In this document: in pieces, positions 45,456 to 54,201 of the stretch
How the letters are laid out: each line of letters opens with the position of its first letter
Position numbering within the stretch: position 1 is the stretch's first letter
DNA from: Ancylothrix sp. D3o
GTDB lineage: Bacteria; Cyanobacteriota; Cyanobacteriia; Cyanobacteriales; Oscillatoriaceae
DNA length: 61,249 nt
Assembly: GCF_025370775.1 (NCBI RefSeq)
Contig: NZ_JAMXEX010000012.1
Span: forward strand, 1-61,249
Direction of reading: 5' to 3'
Notes under the pieces: model-generated
The model's input: the letters and a program-made list of their open reading frames with translations, nothing else
Told to the model about the DNA's origin: nothing
Databases searched by the model: none
Position numbers and translations under genes: made by a program

Positions 45456-45662
45456 GCGCAAATGGGTTTTGGGTTTTTTCTTTGATTTCATTTTGGCAAT
45501 CTTTTGGGGGTGCGGGGTTGGTGTTTGTGACGGCTTGTTAAATGTCACAATCAGCGGCTAGTTTTGAGGGGGAAATTATGAAGGTTTAATGTGGTTTGTA
45601 TAAAGATTGTGTAAAGTTGCCTGGTTGGGGGGTGACACCCCTCTTGATTTTGTTAAACTAGG

Positions 45663-45714
45663 GGGTGTAAAAGATGCACCCTGATGGCAACGCCCCGTAT
45701 GGGCGTTTTTTTTT
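45663..45714 (+). ncRNA. Candidate compact small RNA with two hairpins
   Basis: Hairpin 1 is GGGTGT / GCACCC (45663-45668 / 45676-45681). Then comes an unpaired TGATGGCA, then a perfect terminator ACGCCC-CGTAT-GGGCGT ending in nine T (45690-45714). Upstream, GTGACA (45632) and TAAACT (45654) with 16-base spacing could be a promoter. The layout of two hairpins around a single-stranded core recalls Yfr1, but the Yfr1 core sequence is absent. The T-run shows the terminator belongs to the plus strand, not to tsaB. Confidence 0.45.
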
Positions 45715-45716
45715 GG

Positions 45717-46364
45717 CTATTCGACGGGGTGCTGGCCATAGAAGGGGAGAGCTTCGGCCCAGGTGGGGTTTTGGCCTTGTTGCCAGTCTTGGTAGGCGAG
45801 TTGGAGGAGGCTGGTGACGGATCTGGCGGTGTGGGTGTCTGCGAAGATGAGGTGGTAGGGATTGGCCCAGTGTGTGAGGGTGTGTTGCCACTGTTCGAGA
45901 TTGTAGAGGCTGTCTGGTAAGAGGGTGAGAATGCCTGTTCCTTTTGGGGAGGTTTTATAGATAGATCCGAATATTTGACCTCGCTGGGCGGGCATTTGGA
46001 CGGCGATGTCGGTGCCTTCGGGGATGGCGGGGTTGTTGAGTTTTTGTTGGTAGGCGATGGCGGCGGTGGTGGAGATGGCAAAGAGGGGGATGTTGAGTTG
46101 TTGGGCGAGGGTGCGGGCGGTGACGATGCCGATGCGGGTGCCGGTGAAGCTGCCTGGGCCTTTGGCGACGGCTAGGAAGGCTAGGTCTTGCCAGGTTTGG
46201 GGTTTGATAAATTCTGCGAGTAGCTGATGCAGTTGGGTGGAAAGATCGCGCCCTAAATCCCAAGTTTGAGCGCGATTAATTTCTGCAAAATTGTTGATGG
46301 CAAGTCCGAGTTCGGGGCTGGTGGTATGAAGGGCAAGGCCGTATTTTGTGGCGTTTAATGACAT
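45717..46364 (-). CDS. tsaB: tRNA threonylcarbamoyladenosine biosynthesis protein TsaB
   Basis: A 215-residue ASKHA-fold protein: GLALHTTSPELGLAI at the N-terminus and the hallmark VAKGPGSFTGTRIGIVTARTLA. It is the partner of TsaD and TsaE in making t6A37 of ANN-decoding tRNAs. Length is normal and the start is MSLNATKYG. It lies 38 bases downstream of the pseudokinase gene on the same strand, so it may be co-transcribed with it, an unusual neighbour for an essential gene. Confidence 0.92.
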   Translation of the reverse strand: MSLNATKYGLALHTTSPELGLAINNFAEINRAQTWDLGRDLSTQLHQLLAEFIKPQTWQDLAFLAVAKGPGSFTGTRIGIVTARTLAQQLNIPLFAISTTAAIAYQQKLNNPAIPEGTDIAVQMPAQRGQIFGSIYKTSPKGTGILTLLPDSLYNLEQWQHTLTHWANPYHLIFADTHTARSVTSLLQLAYQDWQQGQNPTWAEALPFYGQHPVE

Positions 46365-46401
46365 TAGGTTTGATGGGATTTGAAATTTTACAACTTGGGG
46401 T

Positions 46402-48117
46402 TTATGGGGCTTTGATGCTGTAGGTATAAATTGAAAAGAGGGTTTGAATAAATAATACTTTTTTTCGTTCTTTTCTATATTTGCCGACGGCTGAGACTCC
46501 GCTACCTAATGCGGTGAGAATGACTAATCCCCAACCGAGGGGGCCGGCAAGAATGATTCCCCAGTTTCTAAATTGCTGGATTCCTATGGCGGTGGCTAAG
46601 ATTGGTATTAAAAAGCCTTGAGATAATCTTTCGATGATGATTTTTCTCACTACTGGCTCGGCGGCTGAGCGCAGGCCGGTGGCTCCTCCTCCCAGCAATG
46701 CTTTGATTTTAGCAGGGGTTAACTGATTTTTGGCGATTTTGACATTTTGTTTTTCTGCTTCTTCTACGACTTTTTCAGAGAAGGTTGTTTTTTCTTTTTC
46801 GCTCATGCTTTCAAATAATATCTCCAAAATTTCTTTGGCTATAATTTCGAGTTGGGCTTGTTTTTGGGTATTTTCTGGGATTTGATGGAGGGTTTCTAGT
46901 TGGCCTATAACTCGTTCTTTTTTTTCTTCCCATTCTTGGGGTACGTCCATTTGCTCGACGATTTGAATGGTGTGTTTTTGCCAAACTGATAAAATTTGTT
47001 TTTCGGTGACGGCGGCTTTTTCTAGTTCTAATATGGTAAATTTTCTCAGGGTTTCATAAATTTTTTCTGTGACTTCTTGGCCGGTCATTGCATCTACATC
47101 GATTCGGAAAAGTAGATTTTTGCCGGGGAGGGCGCTGGCTATGGCTTGTTTGACGATAAATTGCTTTTGGTCTAAGTTTAATGCGTCTATTGAGGCGTAT
47201 AAAACATCGGGTAATCTGGCAAAGTCTTGTCGAATTTCGCGGATTGATTGATAGCGTTCAGCAGAAGAACGCTCGATCATTTTATCTAAAAGAAAGGCGA
47301 GTTCTCGGATGATGGTATTTTGGCCTAATGTTTCTTGCCAAATCCAAGTTTTTTTGCTTTTATCGTAGAGTTTGATGGGTGAGATGCCGGTGAGGAGGTG
47401 TATGCAGGTGAGCCCTAAACTATATATATCGCTGGCATTGGTGGTTTGTCCTCTGGTTTGTTCGGGGGCTGTATATGGGGGAGTGCCGATGCGGCTTCCG
47501 GGGCGAAATTTTGCGGTTTTATAGGCGAGTTGGGCGCATCCAAAGCCGGTTAAAATGTGTTTTCCTTCGGGTGTGTTGATGATGTTTTCTGGGGTGATAT
47601 CTGAGTGGAGAATGTTTTGGCTGTGGGCGAATTCTAAGACGGGTAATACTTCTGCTAGAAGGTTTCGGATTTGGGTTTGGTTATAGGGGCCGGTTTTGTT
47701 TAAAGTTTTGGCTATGCTTTGTCCGTCTATATATTCTTTTACCCAGGTGGGGTATTGTTCTTTTGGGAAAAAGGCCAACATTTTTGGGGTTTTTGGGTGT
47801 TTATTAAGCAGTTCTAAATTGGCTGCTTCTTGGGTAAAGATTTCGGCAATTTCTAGCTTAATTTTGCTGATGGGGACGTTGGTTCCCAGGGGTAAAAATT
47901 GCTCGATTACGCATTTTGGTTTTGTGGGTTGGTGTTCGTCAATGGCTAAAAATCTTCGGCTAGTGCTGTTTTGGCTGAGAATTTTTAGGGCTCGGTAGCG
48001 GTTGCCTAATAGGAGGCTTCTGCCACAAGCTTTACAAAATTTTGCTGGGGCTATATTTTCGGGTTTTTGGCAGATAGGATGGAGGCAATATGTCATTTGG
48101 CAAGATGTATTGGACAA
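46402..48117 (-). CDS. Serine/threonine pseudokinase with C-terminal membrane region
   Basis: A 571-residue paralogue of the kinase at 49593-51170. A four-cysteine N-terminus (YCLHPICQ, AKFCKACG) precedes a kinase fold whose catalytic residues are changed. The glycine loop is replaced by SQNSTS, the VAIK lysine by Glu72 (CVIEQF), HRD by HSD (171-173) with Thr175 in place of Lys, and DFG by GFG (191-193). The fold motifs GTPPYTAPEQ and ASDIYSLG remain. Residues 305-470 are helical; 470-550 are glycine-rich and hydrophobic (two likely membrane segments), reminiscent of YaaW/DUF3944-type regions. Catalysis is very unlikely; a scaffold or allosteric role is inferred. Confidence 0.87.
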   Translation of the reverse strand: MSNTSCQMTYCLHPICQKPENIAPAKFCKACGRSLLLGNRYRALKILSQNSTSRRFLAIDEHQPTKPKCVIEQFLPLGTNVPISKIKLEIAEIFTQEAANLELLNKHPKTPKMLAFFPKEQYPTWVKEYIDGQSIAKTLNKTGPYNQTQIRNLLAEVLPVLEFAHSQNILHSDITPENIINTPEGKHILTGFGCAQLAYKTAKFRPGSRIGTPPYTAPEQTRGQTTNASDIYSLGLTCIHLLTGISPIKLYDKSKKTWIWQETLGQNTIIRELAFLLDKMIERSSAERYQSIREIRQDFARLPDVLYASIDALNLDQKQFIVKQAIASALPGKNLLFRIDVDAMTGQEVTEKIYETLRKFTILELEKAAVTEKQILSVWQKHTIQIVEQMDVPQEWEEKKERVIGQLETLHQIPENTQKQAQLEIIAKEILEILFESMSEKEKTTFSEKVVEEAEKQNVKIAKNQLTPAKIKALLGGGATGLRSAAEPVVRKIIIERLSQGFLIPILATAIGIQQFRNWGIILAGPLGWGLVILTALGSGVSAVGKYRKERKKVLFIQTLFSIYTYSIKAP

Positions 48118-48250
48118 GATGTAGATGATATTTTTATTTTAGATTTCCATAAGAAAAATAGCAATTTTCGTTTCAAGGGCTAGTTTTTTTTGATTGGAAA
48201 TGCGATTGCTGTGGATGACAGACGGCTTAAATATAATAAGATGGAAAGTT

Positions 48251-49324
48251 TTAATTTAAAAAGGGTTTGAGTTGCCAAATTTTGATGATTCCATCAGCAC
48301 TGCCACTGATGAGGAGGGTTCCATTGCTGTTGTAAGCAAGCGTTTGTACTGCTGCGGTGGGATCGATGGTATGTTGAATTTCTTTGAGGATGGGTTTTTT
48401 TGTTTGCACGTCCCAAAGGGCTATTTTTCCGTTGGGAAAGCCGGTGGCGAGAATTTTTCCGTTGGGGGTGAGGGCGATGGCGGTGATGTTTGTGGGTTTA
48501 TAGTCGAGTGGGTTTTTGAAGTCGATGTTGGTTTCGGTGCCGGTGTCGAGATTCCACAGCATGAGAAGATCGGAGGTTGTACCGGCTAACATTTTTCCGT
48601 CGGAACTAATGCTGAGAGATTTGATGCCTTTTTGGAATTTTTCGCTGTCTTTTATTGTGCGTTCTATTTCGCCGGTTTCATAGTCCCAAATTTTAATTAA
48701 GCTGTCATCGCTGCTAACGAGAGTGTTGCCATCGGCGCTTAGGGTTGCTGCGTTGATTGAGGATAAATATTGCCCGCTTTGGTTTTTGTCTATGAGGGTG
48801 CGATCCAGTTTGCCGGCGCTTAAATCCCAAATGAATAAAAAGCCGTCTTCGCTGCCACTAATTAAGCTTTTTCCATCGGGTGTAAATAATAGGGCGTTGA
48901 CATCCATTGTATGCCCAGCAACGGAGGCAAGGCGTTTACCGCCAATAATATCCCACAGTTCAATTGCGCCATCCCACCGGCCTATTGCTAACATTTTTCC
49001 ATTGGGATGTATGGCGAGTGAATCAATGTTTGTGTTGACTTTTAGGCTTTGCAAGAGTTGGCCGTTTGCTATGTTCCAAATGTTGACATTATCGCTGGCT
49101 CCAATGGCTCTTTGTCCATCGGGGGTGATGATCACTTCATCTATTTTGCTGAACCCGGAAAAGGTTTGCAGGAGTTGTATGTTAGCTGAGTTTTGTTCGC
49201 TGTTGCTTGTTTTGGCGGTGGCAACTGGCGAGTTTTGTATTTTGTTTGTTTGTTCATTTGTGCAGCCGGCTGTTGCAATGAGAATGGCTGTGATTAAGCT
49301 ATAGGTTTGTTTTTTTAGAGACAT
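48251..49324 (-). CDS. WD40-repeat lipoprotein
   Basis: A 357-residue exported protein. The first 21 residues are a lipoprotein-type signal (LITAILIATAGC, Cys21). The rest is a seven-bladed WD40 propeller with units such as GHTMDVNALLFTPDGKSLIS and GSEDGFLFIWDLSAGK and the last blade GSADGIIKIWQL. It is presumably a periplasmic or outer-membrane interaction platform. It lies between a kinase and a pseudokinase gene on the same strand (268 and 133 bases away), which suggests one signalling group, though the lipoprotein is outside the membrane and the kinase domain inside. Confidence 0.85.
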   Translation of the reverse strand: MSLKKQTYSLITAILIATAGCTNEQTNKIQNSPVATAKTSNSEQNSANIQLLQTFSGFSKIDEVIITPDGQRAIGASDNVNIWNIANGQLLQSLKVNTNIDSLAIHPNGKMLAIGRWDGAIELWDIIGGKRLASVAGHTMDVNALLFTPDGKSLISGSEDGFLFIWDLSAGKLDRTLIDKNQSGQYLSSINAATLSADGNTLVSSDDSLIKIWDYETGEIERTIKDSEKFQKGIKSLSISSDGKMLAGTTSDLLMLWNLDTGTETNIDFKNPLDYKPTNITAIALTPNGKILATGFPNGKIALWDVQTKKPILKEIQHTIDPTAAVQTLAYNSNGTLLISGSADGIIKIWQLKPFLN

Positions 49325-49592
49325 ATCAGGATGTTTGGCCGGCCCGCTTTGCTTTATTTTTTTCCCAAAAACGCCTTTTTTCTCAATTACGTTTTAATTG
49401 AGGGTTTGACTGGATGGCGGCTTTTTGAGCGTTTGTTTACCGCCTGATTTTATCAAACCTTTGGAAATTTAAGCAATGTTTTTTTCTTCCCGTTTTTGTG
49501 CCTAACTGGTTGTGCCAGTTGGGAAAAATGCTTTTTGTTATTTGGGTTGAATTCTGCCGGCCAAAAGTTTGCTGTTTTTAATTCTCCTCTGC

Positions 49593-51170
49593 TTAGGAAT
49601 GTTTGACTGTTTTTTTTAGATACAAAGCGGGGAGGGAAACCAAGAAAATTGTCAGAAATACGCCGATTATTTGGTTTCTTATCTCTAGGCGAAGGTCTAA
49701 AATATTAACGACAAAGGAAACGACTAATAATTGCAGAAAAATCGCTTCTGTTTTAATTTCTTGTTGTCGGCTTAATATGTGTTTGATTGCTACCAGAAAA
49801 AAAGCAATATTCAAGCTATTAATCGGCTCCAATATAATAACTCTATGCAGGAAAATTGAAATAACCGCTAAAAAGATAAACCCGTCCATTACCAATTCGT
49901 TTTGTTTTTTGCCAAATTTGGTTTTTTTGGTTGATGTTGGTTGGTTTTGGCTAGAATGGGGTGGTTTTTTGGGCTGGCTGGGAGAATTGATTTTCCAGAC
50001 ACATTGCCACTCGCTGACGGGATTATTATTAATTCTCCCAAAGATTTTGACTTCGTTGCTTCCCAGCTTTAAAGCATTTAATTTTTGTTTGATTTCCCCT
50101 GCCAGCAAGTCATAATTTACGGGGTTATTTTCTGGCCGATTCAAAACTATGGTTAAGCAATTTTTTGCCAAATTGACTTGCACTTTTAGCTGATGAGAGC
50201 CAAGGACACTTTGCAAGGCTTGATAAATTTCTAGGCGTTGTTTTTGGAGGGGAAAAGCTAAATTTTGGGCTGGTGTTGCCGGTTGCGACAAACTGGGGTT
50301 TAAGGCTTTAATAACTTGGGCTGTGGACAGATAGCGGCGGTTGAGGGCGGGTTCGAGCATTTTATCTAAAACTTGCCCTATTTGGTCGCTAATTATTTGC
50401 CTTGTATAATCTCGCCAGGCCCAATTTCCATCGCGGTTATCAAATAAGTCAAAGGGTGACATTTGCGTTAACAAATGCACACAAGTTACGCCTAAACTAT
50501 AAATATCACTGGCAAAGGTTGCTTTGCCTCGCAGTTGTTCGGGGGCTGTGTAGGCGGCGGTTCCAATAATGGTATCGGTTTTTTGTAAGCTGCTTTTGTC
50601 TACGAGTTTTGCTGCGCCAAAATCTACTAATACCAGTTGTTTATCCTGCCGGCGGCGAATAATATTTTCTGGTTTAATATCGCGGTGAATGAGTTGGTTG
50701 CTGTGAACAAATTGCAACACCGGCAGCAAATCTTTTAAGAGTTTACGAATCTTGATTTCATTAAATGATCCGGTTTCGGCTAATTCTTGGGCAAGGTTGC
50801 GCCCTTCTACAAATTCTTGAACTAAATATTGCTGTTTTTCTTGTTCAAAATGCGCGAGTAATTGGGGAATTTGGGGGTGTTTTCCCAAAATTTCTAAGCG
50901 GAAGGCTTCTTGTCGAAATAACTCGGCTGCTTTGACTGTATTAACAAAGCCTTGAGCTTGAGGAAAAAATTGTTTAATAACGCAGCGAGGGCGGTGGGAG
51001 TTTTGTTCGTCGGTGGCTAAAAATGTTCTGCCAAAACCACCGGCGCCGAGCAGTTCGATGGCTCGATATCTTCCGCCTAAGATAATTTTTTCGCCACAAC
51101 TCAGGCAAAATTTTGCATCACTGGGGTTTTGTTGGGGCTTTTGGCAGTGGGGATTCAGGCAATAGCTCAT
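49593..51170 (-). CDS. Active-type serine/threonine protein kinase (4-Cys)
   Basis: A 525-residue Hanks-type kinase with the cyanobacterial four-cysteine N-terminus (YCLNPHCQ, AKFCLSCG). The catalytic set is intact: GAGGFG (42-47), Lys66 in CVIKQF, HRDIKPEN (162-169), DFG (183-185), GTAAYTAPEQ and SDIYSLG. Residues 305-400 are a small alpha/beta region (QKQRLEIYQALQSVLGSHQL). The C-terminus has three or four hydrophobic helices (FIFLAVISIFLHRVII, IIGVFLTIFLVSLPALYL), so the enzyme is membrane-bound. Targets are unknown; the paralogous pseudokinase and WD40 protein next door are candidates. Confidence 0.92.
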   Translation of the reverse strand: MSYCLNPHCQKPQQNPSDAKFCLSCGEKIILGGRYRAIELLGAGGFGRTFLATDEQNSHRPRCVIKQFFPQAQGFVNTVKAAELFRQEAFRLEILGKHPQIPQLLAHFEQEKQQYLVQEFVEGRNLAQELAETGSFNEIKIRKLLKDLLPVLQFVHSNQLIHRDIKPENIIRRRQDKQLVLVDFGAAKLVDKSSLQKTDTIIGTAAYTAPEQLRGKATFASDIYSLGVTCVHLLTQMSPFDLFDNRDGNWAWRDYTRQIISDQIGQVLDKMLEPALNRRYLSTAQVIKALNPSLSQPATPAQNLAFPLQKQRLEIYQALQSVLGSHQLKVQVNLAKNCLTIVLNRPENNPVNYDLLAGEIKQKLNALKLGSNEVKIFGRINNNPVSEWQCVWKINSPSQPKKPPHSSQNQPTSTKKTKFGKKQNELVMDGFIFLAVISIFLHRVIILEPINSLNIAFFLVAIKHILSRQQEIKTEAIFLQLLVVSFVVNILDLRLEIRNQIIGVFLTIFLVSLPALYLKKTVKHS

Positions 51171-51499
51171 ACTGGCAATAAATCCGCAAGTAAATATATG
51201 GTAAGGCTTTTCAATCGTTTGTAGCGTAACAAGACAAAAAAGTTATCAAACTTAAAACTGATTACAGATAGTCAAGCCACCGGTTTAAACGGCTGGCTGC
51301 TTAATGTTTTGTTTCTCCAAGGGGAATTTGGTTTTGAAGCTGTTGGCTACTGAAGGCTAATTGTTTTTTTTGTTTTTCCCCGCTTACCTTAACACATCCT
51401 CCGCTTTTCATGTTTGTCTAGTTACGCCCTAACGCTTTCAGCATTTTTACTTAGTTGTCAGGGCAATTTCTGTTTTCTTGTTGAGTTGTAGAACCTAAC
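51171..51499. other. Intergenic region upstream of the kinase gene
   Basis: 329 bases. It holds an imperfect hairpin AGCCACCG / CGGCTGGCT near 51275-51298 and T-rich tracts. No gene is seen; the kinase promoter should lie in its left part. Confidence 0.4.
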
Positions 51500-52732
51500 C
51501 TACTTTTTAATACCAATTAAATAGTTAACGCTGGCTAATTTTTCATTGGTGGTAGGGCTGAGTTGGGTAACAAATTCTTTGTTTAAATATTTGCTGGGGT
51601 GGTCGAGAAGTTCGCCAATTTTCATGTTTTTAAATTCTTCGGCAATGTTGGGTGGTAATCCTTGAATATAACTGTTGAGAAACCAAGTTAATGCCCAAAT
51701 GGGTAAACCAACATCTTGCACGCCGGCTTCTAGGATTTCTATGTTGTTATCAAAGAGGTTTTTTAAGCCGCTACTTGTCATGTTGTAATAATGGTCTGGA
51801 TAGCCATGAAAAGGTTGTAAAAAAGGCACTTGAATATACAGAGTACCTCCGGGTTTTAAGACTCTCATTATTTCTTTGGCGCATTCAAAGGGGTTGCGGA
51901 CGTGCTCAAGGACGGCAAAGGAAAAAACGGCATCAAAAATGTTAGATTTAAACGGCAGTTTTTCGCCAACTCCTACTACATCGGTGGAGGGATAGCCGAC
52001 GATTTCAAAGTTAATTATGTTAGCTACGTTATAGTAGTCTTTTACGCCGCAGCCGTTGTCTAGTATTAATCCGTCGGAGAATTTTTTTATGATGTTTTGG
52101 GAGATATTATCGTAGCCGGTGGTGGAAATGTTGTCTGTGGGTTTGATTTTGGCGTATTCTATGAGGTCTGGGGTGAGAAAGTTATAGTGGAGTTGATTAT
52201 GGCTAAAGGTTGAATGGCAATTTGGGCAGTTAATTGTTGTTGCTAAATGTTCTAAGTTTTCGGCGCTACAAACAGGACAGCGAAAGGTGGGTAGGAGTTT
52301 TTTAAGTTTTTGGCTTTTAAGCTTCCAAAAAGCCTCAATGGATGCTTGAGCAACAGTGAAGGGAATGGCAATTTTATAGGAGGTTTGATTTAAAATAAAA
52401 GAAATTGACCAGGATGTTTCAGGGGCGAGTGCAGGAATGGCTATTAAATGTCTAAAACCAAAAATGTATTGCCCAGGATAAGCTTTTACGACATCAGGCC
52501 GGCTTTCTTCTCCTAGCAGTTGGTGGGGGATGCCGGTGTTGCAAATCGTGCAGTTTTCTATGGGGCAAAGTGCGGCGATCCAGCCGCGAATTATGACAAA
52601 AGTTGAGGTGATTTCTGCGTTAAGATTTGGCGAGTCAATATAGTAGGTAAAAGGCAGATTTCCTGTGGTTGAGGATAAGTTATTTTTTGGAAAAAATAGC
52701 GTTTTTTTGACTGTTTTTAAAATTTTTCTCAT
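51500..52732 (-). CDS. SAM-dependent methyltransferase with zinc ribbon
   Basis: A 410-residue class I methyltransferase. The N-terminal 125 residues are a beta-rich domain seen in some glycan-modifying enzymes ([10 protein letters not shown]). A zinc ribbon (CPVC at 152-155, CPNC at 169-172) follows. The SAM-binding motif LDNGCG (224-229), the acidic DVVG, and [20 protein letters not shown] complete the methyltransferase. The zinc ribbon plus MTase order is typical of cell-envelope polysaccharide methyltransferases. The substrate is unknown. It is divergent from the peroxiredoxin gene. Confidence 0.8.
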   Translation of the reverse strand: MRKILKTVKKTLFFPKNNLSSTTGNLPFTYYIDSPNLNAEITSTFVIIRGWIAALCPIENCTICNTGIPHQLLGEESRPDVVKAYPGQYIFGFRHLIAIPALAPETSWSISFILNQTSYKIAIPFTVAQASIEAFWKLKSQKLKKLLPTFRCPVCSAENLEHLATTINCPNCHSTFSHNQLHYNFLTPDLIEYAKIKPTDNISTTGYDNISQNIIKKFSDGLILDNGCGVKDYYNVANIINFEIVGYPSTDVVGVGEKLPFKSNIFDAVFSFAVLEHVRNPFECAKEIMRVLKPGGTLYIQVPFLQPFHGYPDHYYNMTSSGLKNLFDNNIEILEAGVQDVGLPIWALTWFLNSYIQGLPPNIAEEFKNMKIGELLDHPSKYLNKEFVTQLSPTTNEKLASVNYLIGIKK

Positions 52733-52930
52733 TTTAATCTTGTGTTCGCTCGTATGCTTGAGCCAGCGGCCACTCGCCAGTTACCTATTTCCTCTACTCA
52801 AAATCGTAATGAGTATGATATAGTTGTTACAGTTCTTAAATATACAGCGGTTGCGCGTGCGGGTAAGCTAAAGCTGCCTTGCCGTCGCCCTGGCACGACT
52901 ACTAGATTACCATTGAAGGAGAAACGGTTC

Positions 52931-53521
52931 ATGGAATGCCTCAGAGTTGGGCAAACTGCCCCTGACTTTACCGCTACGGCTGTGGTCGATCAGGAATTCA
53001 AGACGATTAAACTGTCTGACTATCGTGGCAAATATGTTGTTTTGTTCTTCTATCCTTTAGACTTTACGTTTGTTTGCCCGACTGAAATTACAGCATTTAG
53101 TGACCGGCACGCAGATTTCAAAAACATCAATACCGAAATTCTTGGTGTGTCCGTAGATAGCGAATTTTCTCACTTGGCTTGGATTCAAACAGACCGTAAA
53201 TCGGGCGGCGTTGGTGATTTAAATTATCCGCTTGTTTCGGATATCAAAAAAGAAATTAGCACTGCTTATAATGTGCTAGATCCTGATGCAGGAATTGCGC
53301 TTCGTGGCTTGTTTATTATTGATAAAGATGGTGTGATTCAACACGCTACGATCAATAACTTGGCTTTTGGTCGCAACGTAGATGAGACTCTACGGACGCT
53401 ACAAGCAATTCAGTATGTGCAATCTCACCCGGATGAAGTTTGCCCCGCCGGCTGGCAGCCTGGTGATAAAACCATGACTCCTGACCCGGTGAAGTCTAAA
53501 GTTTTCTTTGCTTCGGTATAA
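52931..53521 (+). CDS. Typical 2-Cys peroxiredoxin
   Basis: A 196-residue AhpC/TSA peroxidase that reduces H2O2 and organic peroxides with thioredoxin. The peroxidatic Cys49 is in [10 protein letters not shown] and the resolving Cys171 in [17 protein letters not shown] and a C-terminal YF-like tail (VFFAS) suggest the overoxidation-sensitive form. ATG 52931 with AAGGAGAAA just upstream is the natural start. The open frame reaches back to 52742, but that part is not protein-like and overlaps the promoter region. A second, different peroxiredoxin follows 75 bases downstream. Confidence 0.95.
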   Translation: MECLRVGQTAPDFTATAVVDQEFKTIKLSDYRGKYVVLFFYPLDFTFVCPTEITAFSDRHADFKNINTEILGVSVDSEFSHLAWIQTDRKSGGVGDLNYPLVSDIKKEISTAYNVLDPDAGIALRGLFIIDKDGVIQHATINNLAFGRNVDETLRTLQAIQYVQSHPDEVCPAGWQPGDKTMTPDPVKSKVFFASV

Positions 53522-53545
53522 TTTAGGAAAGTGGTAATGGGAAAT

Positions 53546-53570
53546 CGGTAATCGGATTTTGCCATTACCG
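53546..53570 (+). terminator. Hairpin between the two peroxiredoxin genes
   Basis: Stem CGGTAAT / ATTACCG with an 11-base loop, followed by AGTTTCTCTT. Surrounding GGTAATNG units resemble another heptamer-type repeat. It may give partial termination. Confidence 0.5.
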
Positions 53571-53596
53571 AGTTTCTCTTACCAATTACCTAAATT

Positions 53597-54142
53597 ATGC
53601 TTACTTCAACAGATTTTTCAGGTTTATTTAACGAGCGTTTTTTTCAAAATTTTTTGCCTGTTCCCGCTAATGATCAACTTTATATGGAAGTCTGCCCGCC
53701 AGACTTTGAGTTGCCTAATATTACGGGTGGAAATCGTATAAAGTTATCGTCTTATAGAGGTAAAATGCCGGTGATTTTGGCATTTACTCGCATTTTTACA
53801 GAAAAGCAGTATTGTCCGTTTTGCTACCCGCATATTAAGGCGCTGAACGAAAATTATGAAAAGTTCGTAGAGGCGGGGGCGGAAGTTTTGATGATTACAA
53901 GTACAGATGAACGGCAAAGTAAAATAGTCGTGCAAGATTTGAATTTAAAGATGCCTTTGTTGAGTGATCCGAAGTGTTTTGTATTTCGTAAATATGCGAC
54001 CGGCCAAGCTTTGGGCGCTCCTTTGCCGGCGCAGTTTGTGTTAGATATTCAAGGCAAGTTACGCTATCGACATTTATTTTCTTTTTTGGATACTAATGCT
54101 TCTGTTGATAAATTATTGGCAGAGTTAGAGGCTGTTAAATAA
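53597..54142 (+). CDS. Peroxiredoxin-like (PRX-like/AhpC-TSA) protein with CPFC motif
   Basis: A 181-residue thioredoxin-fold protein. PDFELPNITGGNRIKLSSYRGK and PVILAFTRIFTEKQYCPFC place Cys73 and Cys76 at the active site, a CxxC arrangement more like thiol-redox PRX-like families than typical peroxiredoxins. EVLMITSTDE and GAPLPAQFVLDIQGKLRY complete the fold. The ATG 53597 start is consistent with the frame. Its proximity to the 2-Cys peroxiredoxin suggests shared oxidative-stress expression; whether it is a peroxidase or a reductant is not known. Confidence 0.8.
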   Translation: MLTSTDFSGLFNERFFQNFLPVPANDQLYMEVCPPDFELPNITGGNRIKLSSYRGKMPVILAFTRIFTEKQYCPFCYPHIKALNENYEKFVEAGAEVLMITSTDERQSKIVVQDLNLKMPLLSDPKCFVFRKYATGQALGAPLPAQFVLDIQGKLRYRHLFSFLDTNASVDKLLAELEAVK

Positions 54143-54178
54143 TTTTTCTATTGACAATTAGACAGCCTTTTGAGTTGG

Positions 54179-54201
54179 GTTCCCAGGCTCAACCTGGGAA
54201 C
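54179..54201. repeat. Palindrome GTTCCCAGG-CTCAA-CCTGGGAAC overlapping a stop codon
   Basis: A perfect 9-bp stem between two convergent genes. The loop carries the stop codon of the GT41 gene, and the stem encodes its last residues (FPG). The same palindrome is widespread in cyanobacterial genomes. Confidence 0.8.

Noticed and set aside
45663-45714. Terminator of tsaB
   Set aside because: The T-run is on the plus strand; on the minus strand the stem is preceded, not followed, by the A/T tract.
52742-52930. N-terminal extension of the peroxiredoxin
   Set aside because: The residues are not peroxiredoxin-like, and a good ribosome site with the family N-terminus occurs at 52931.
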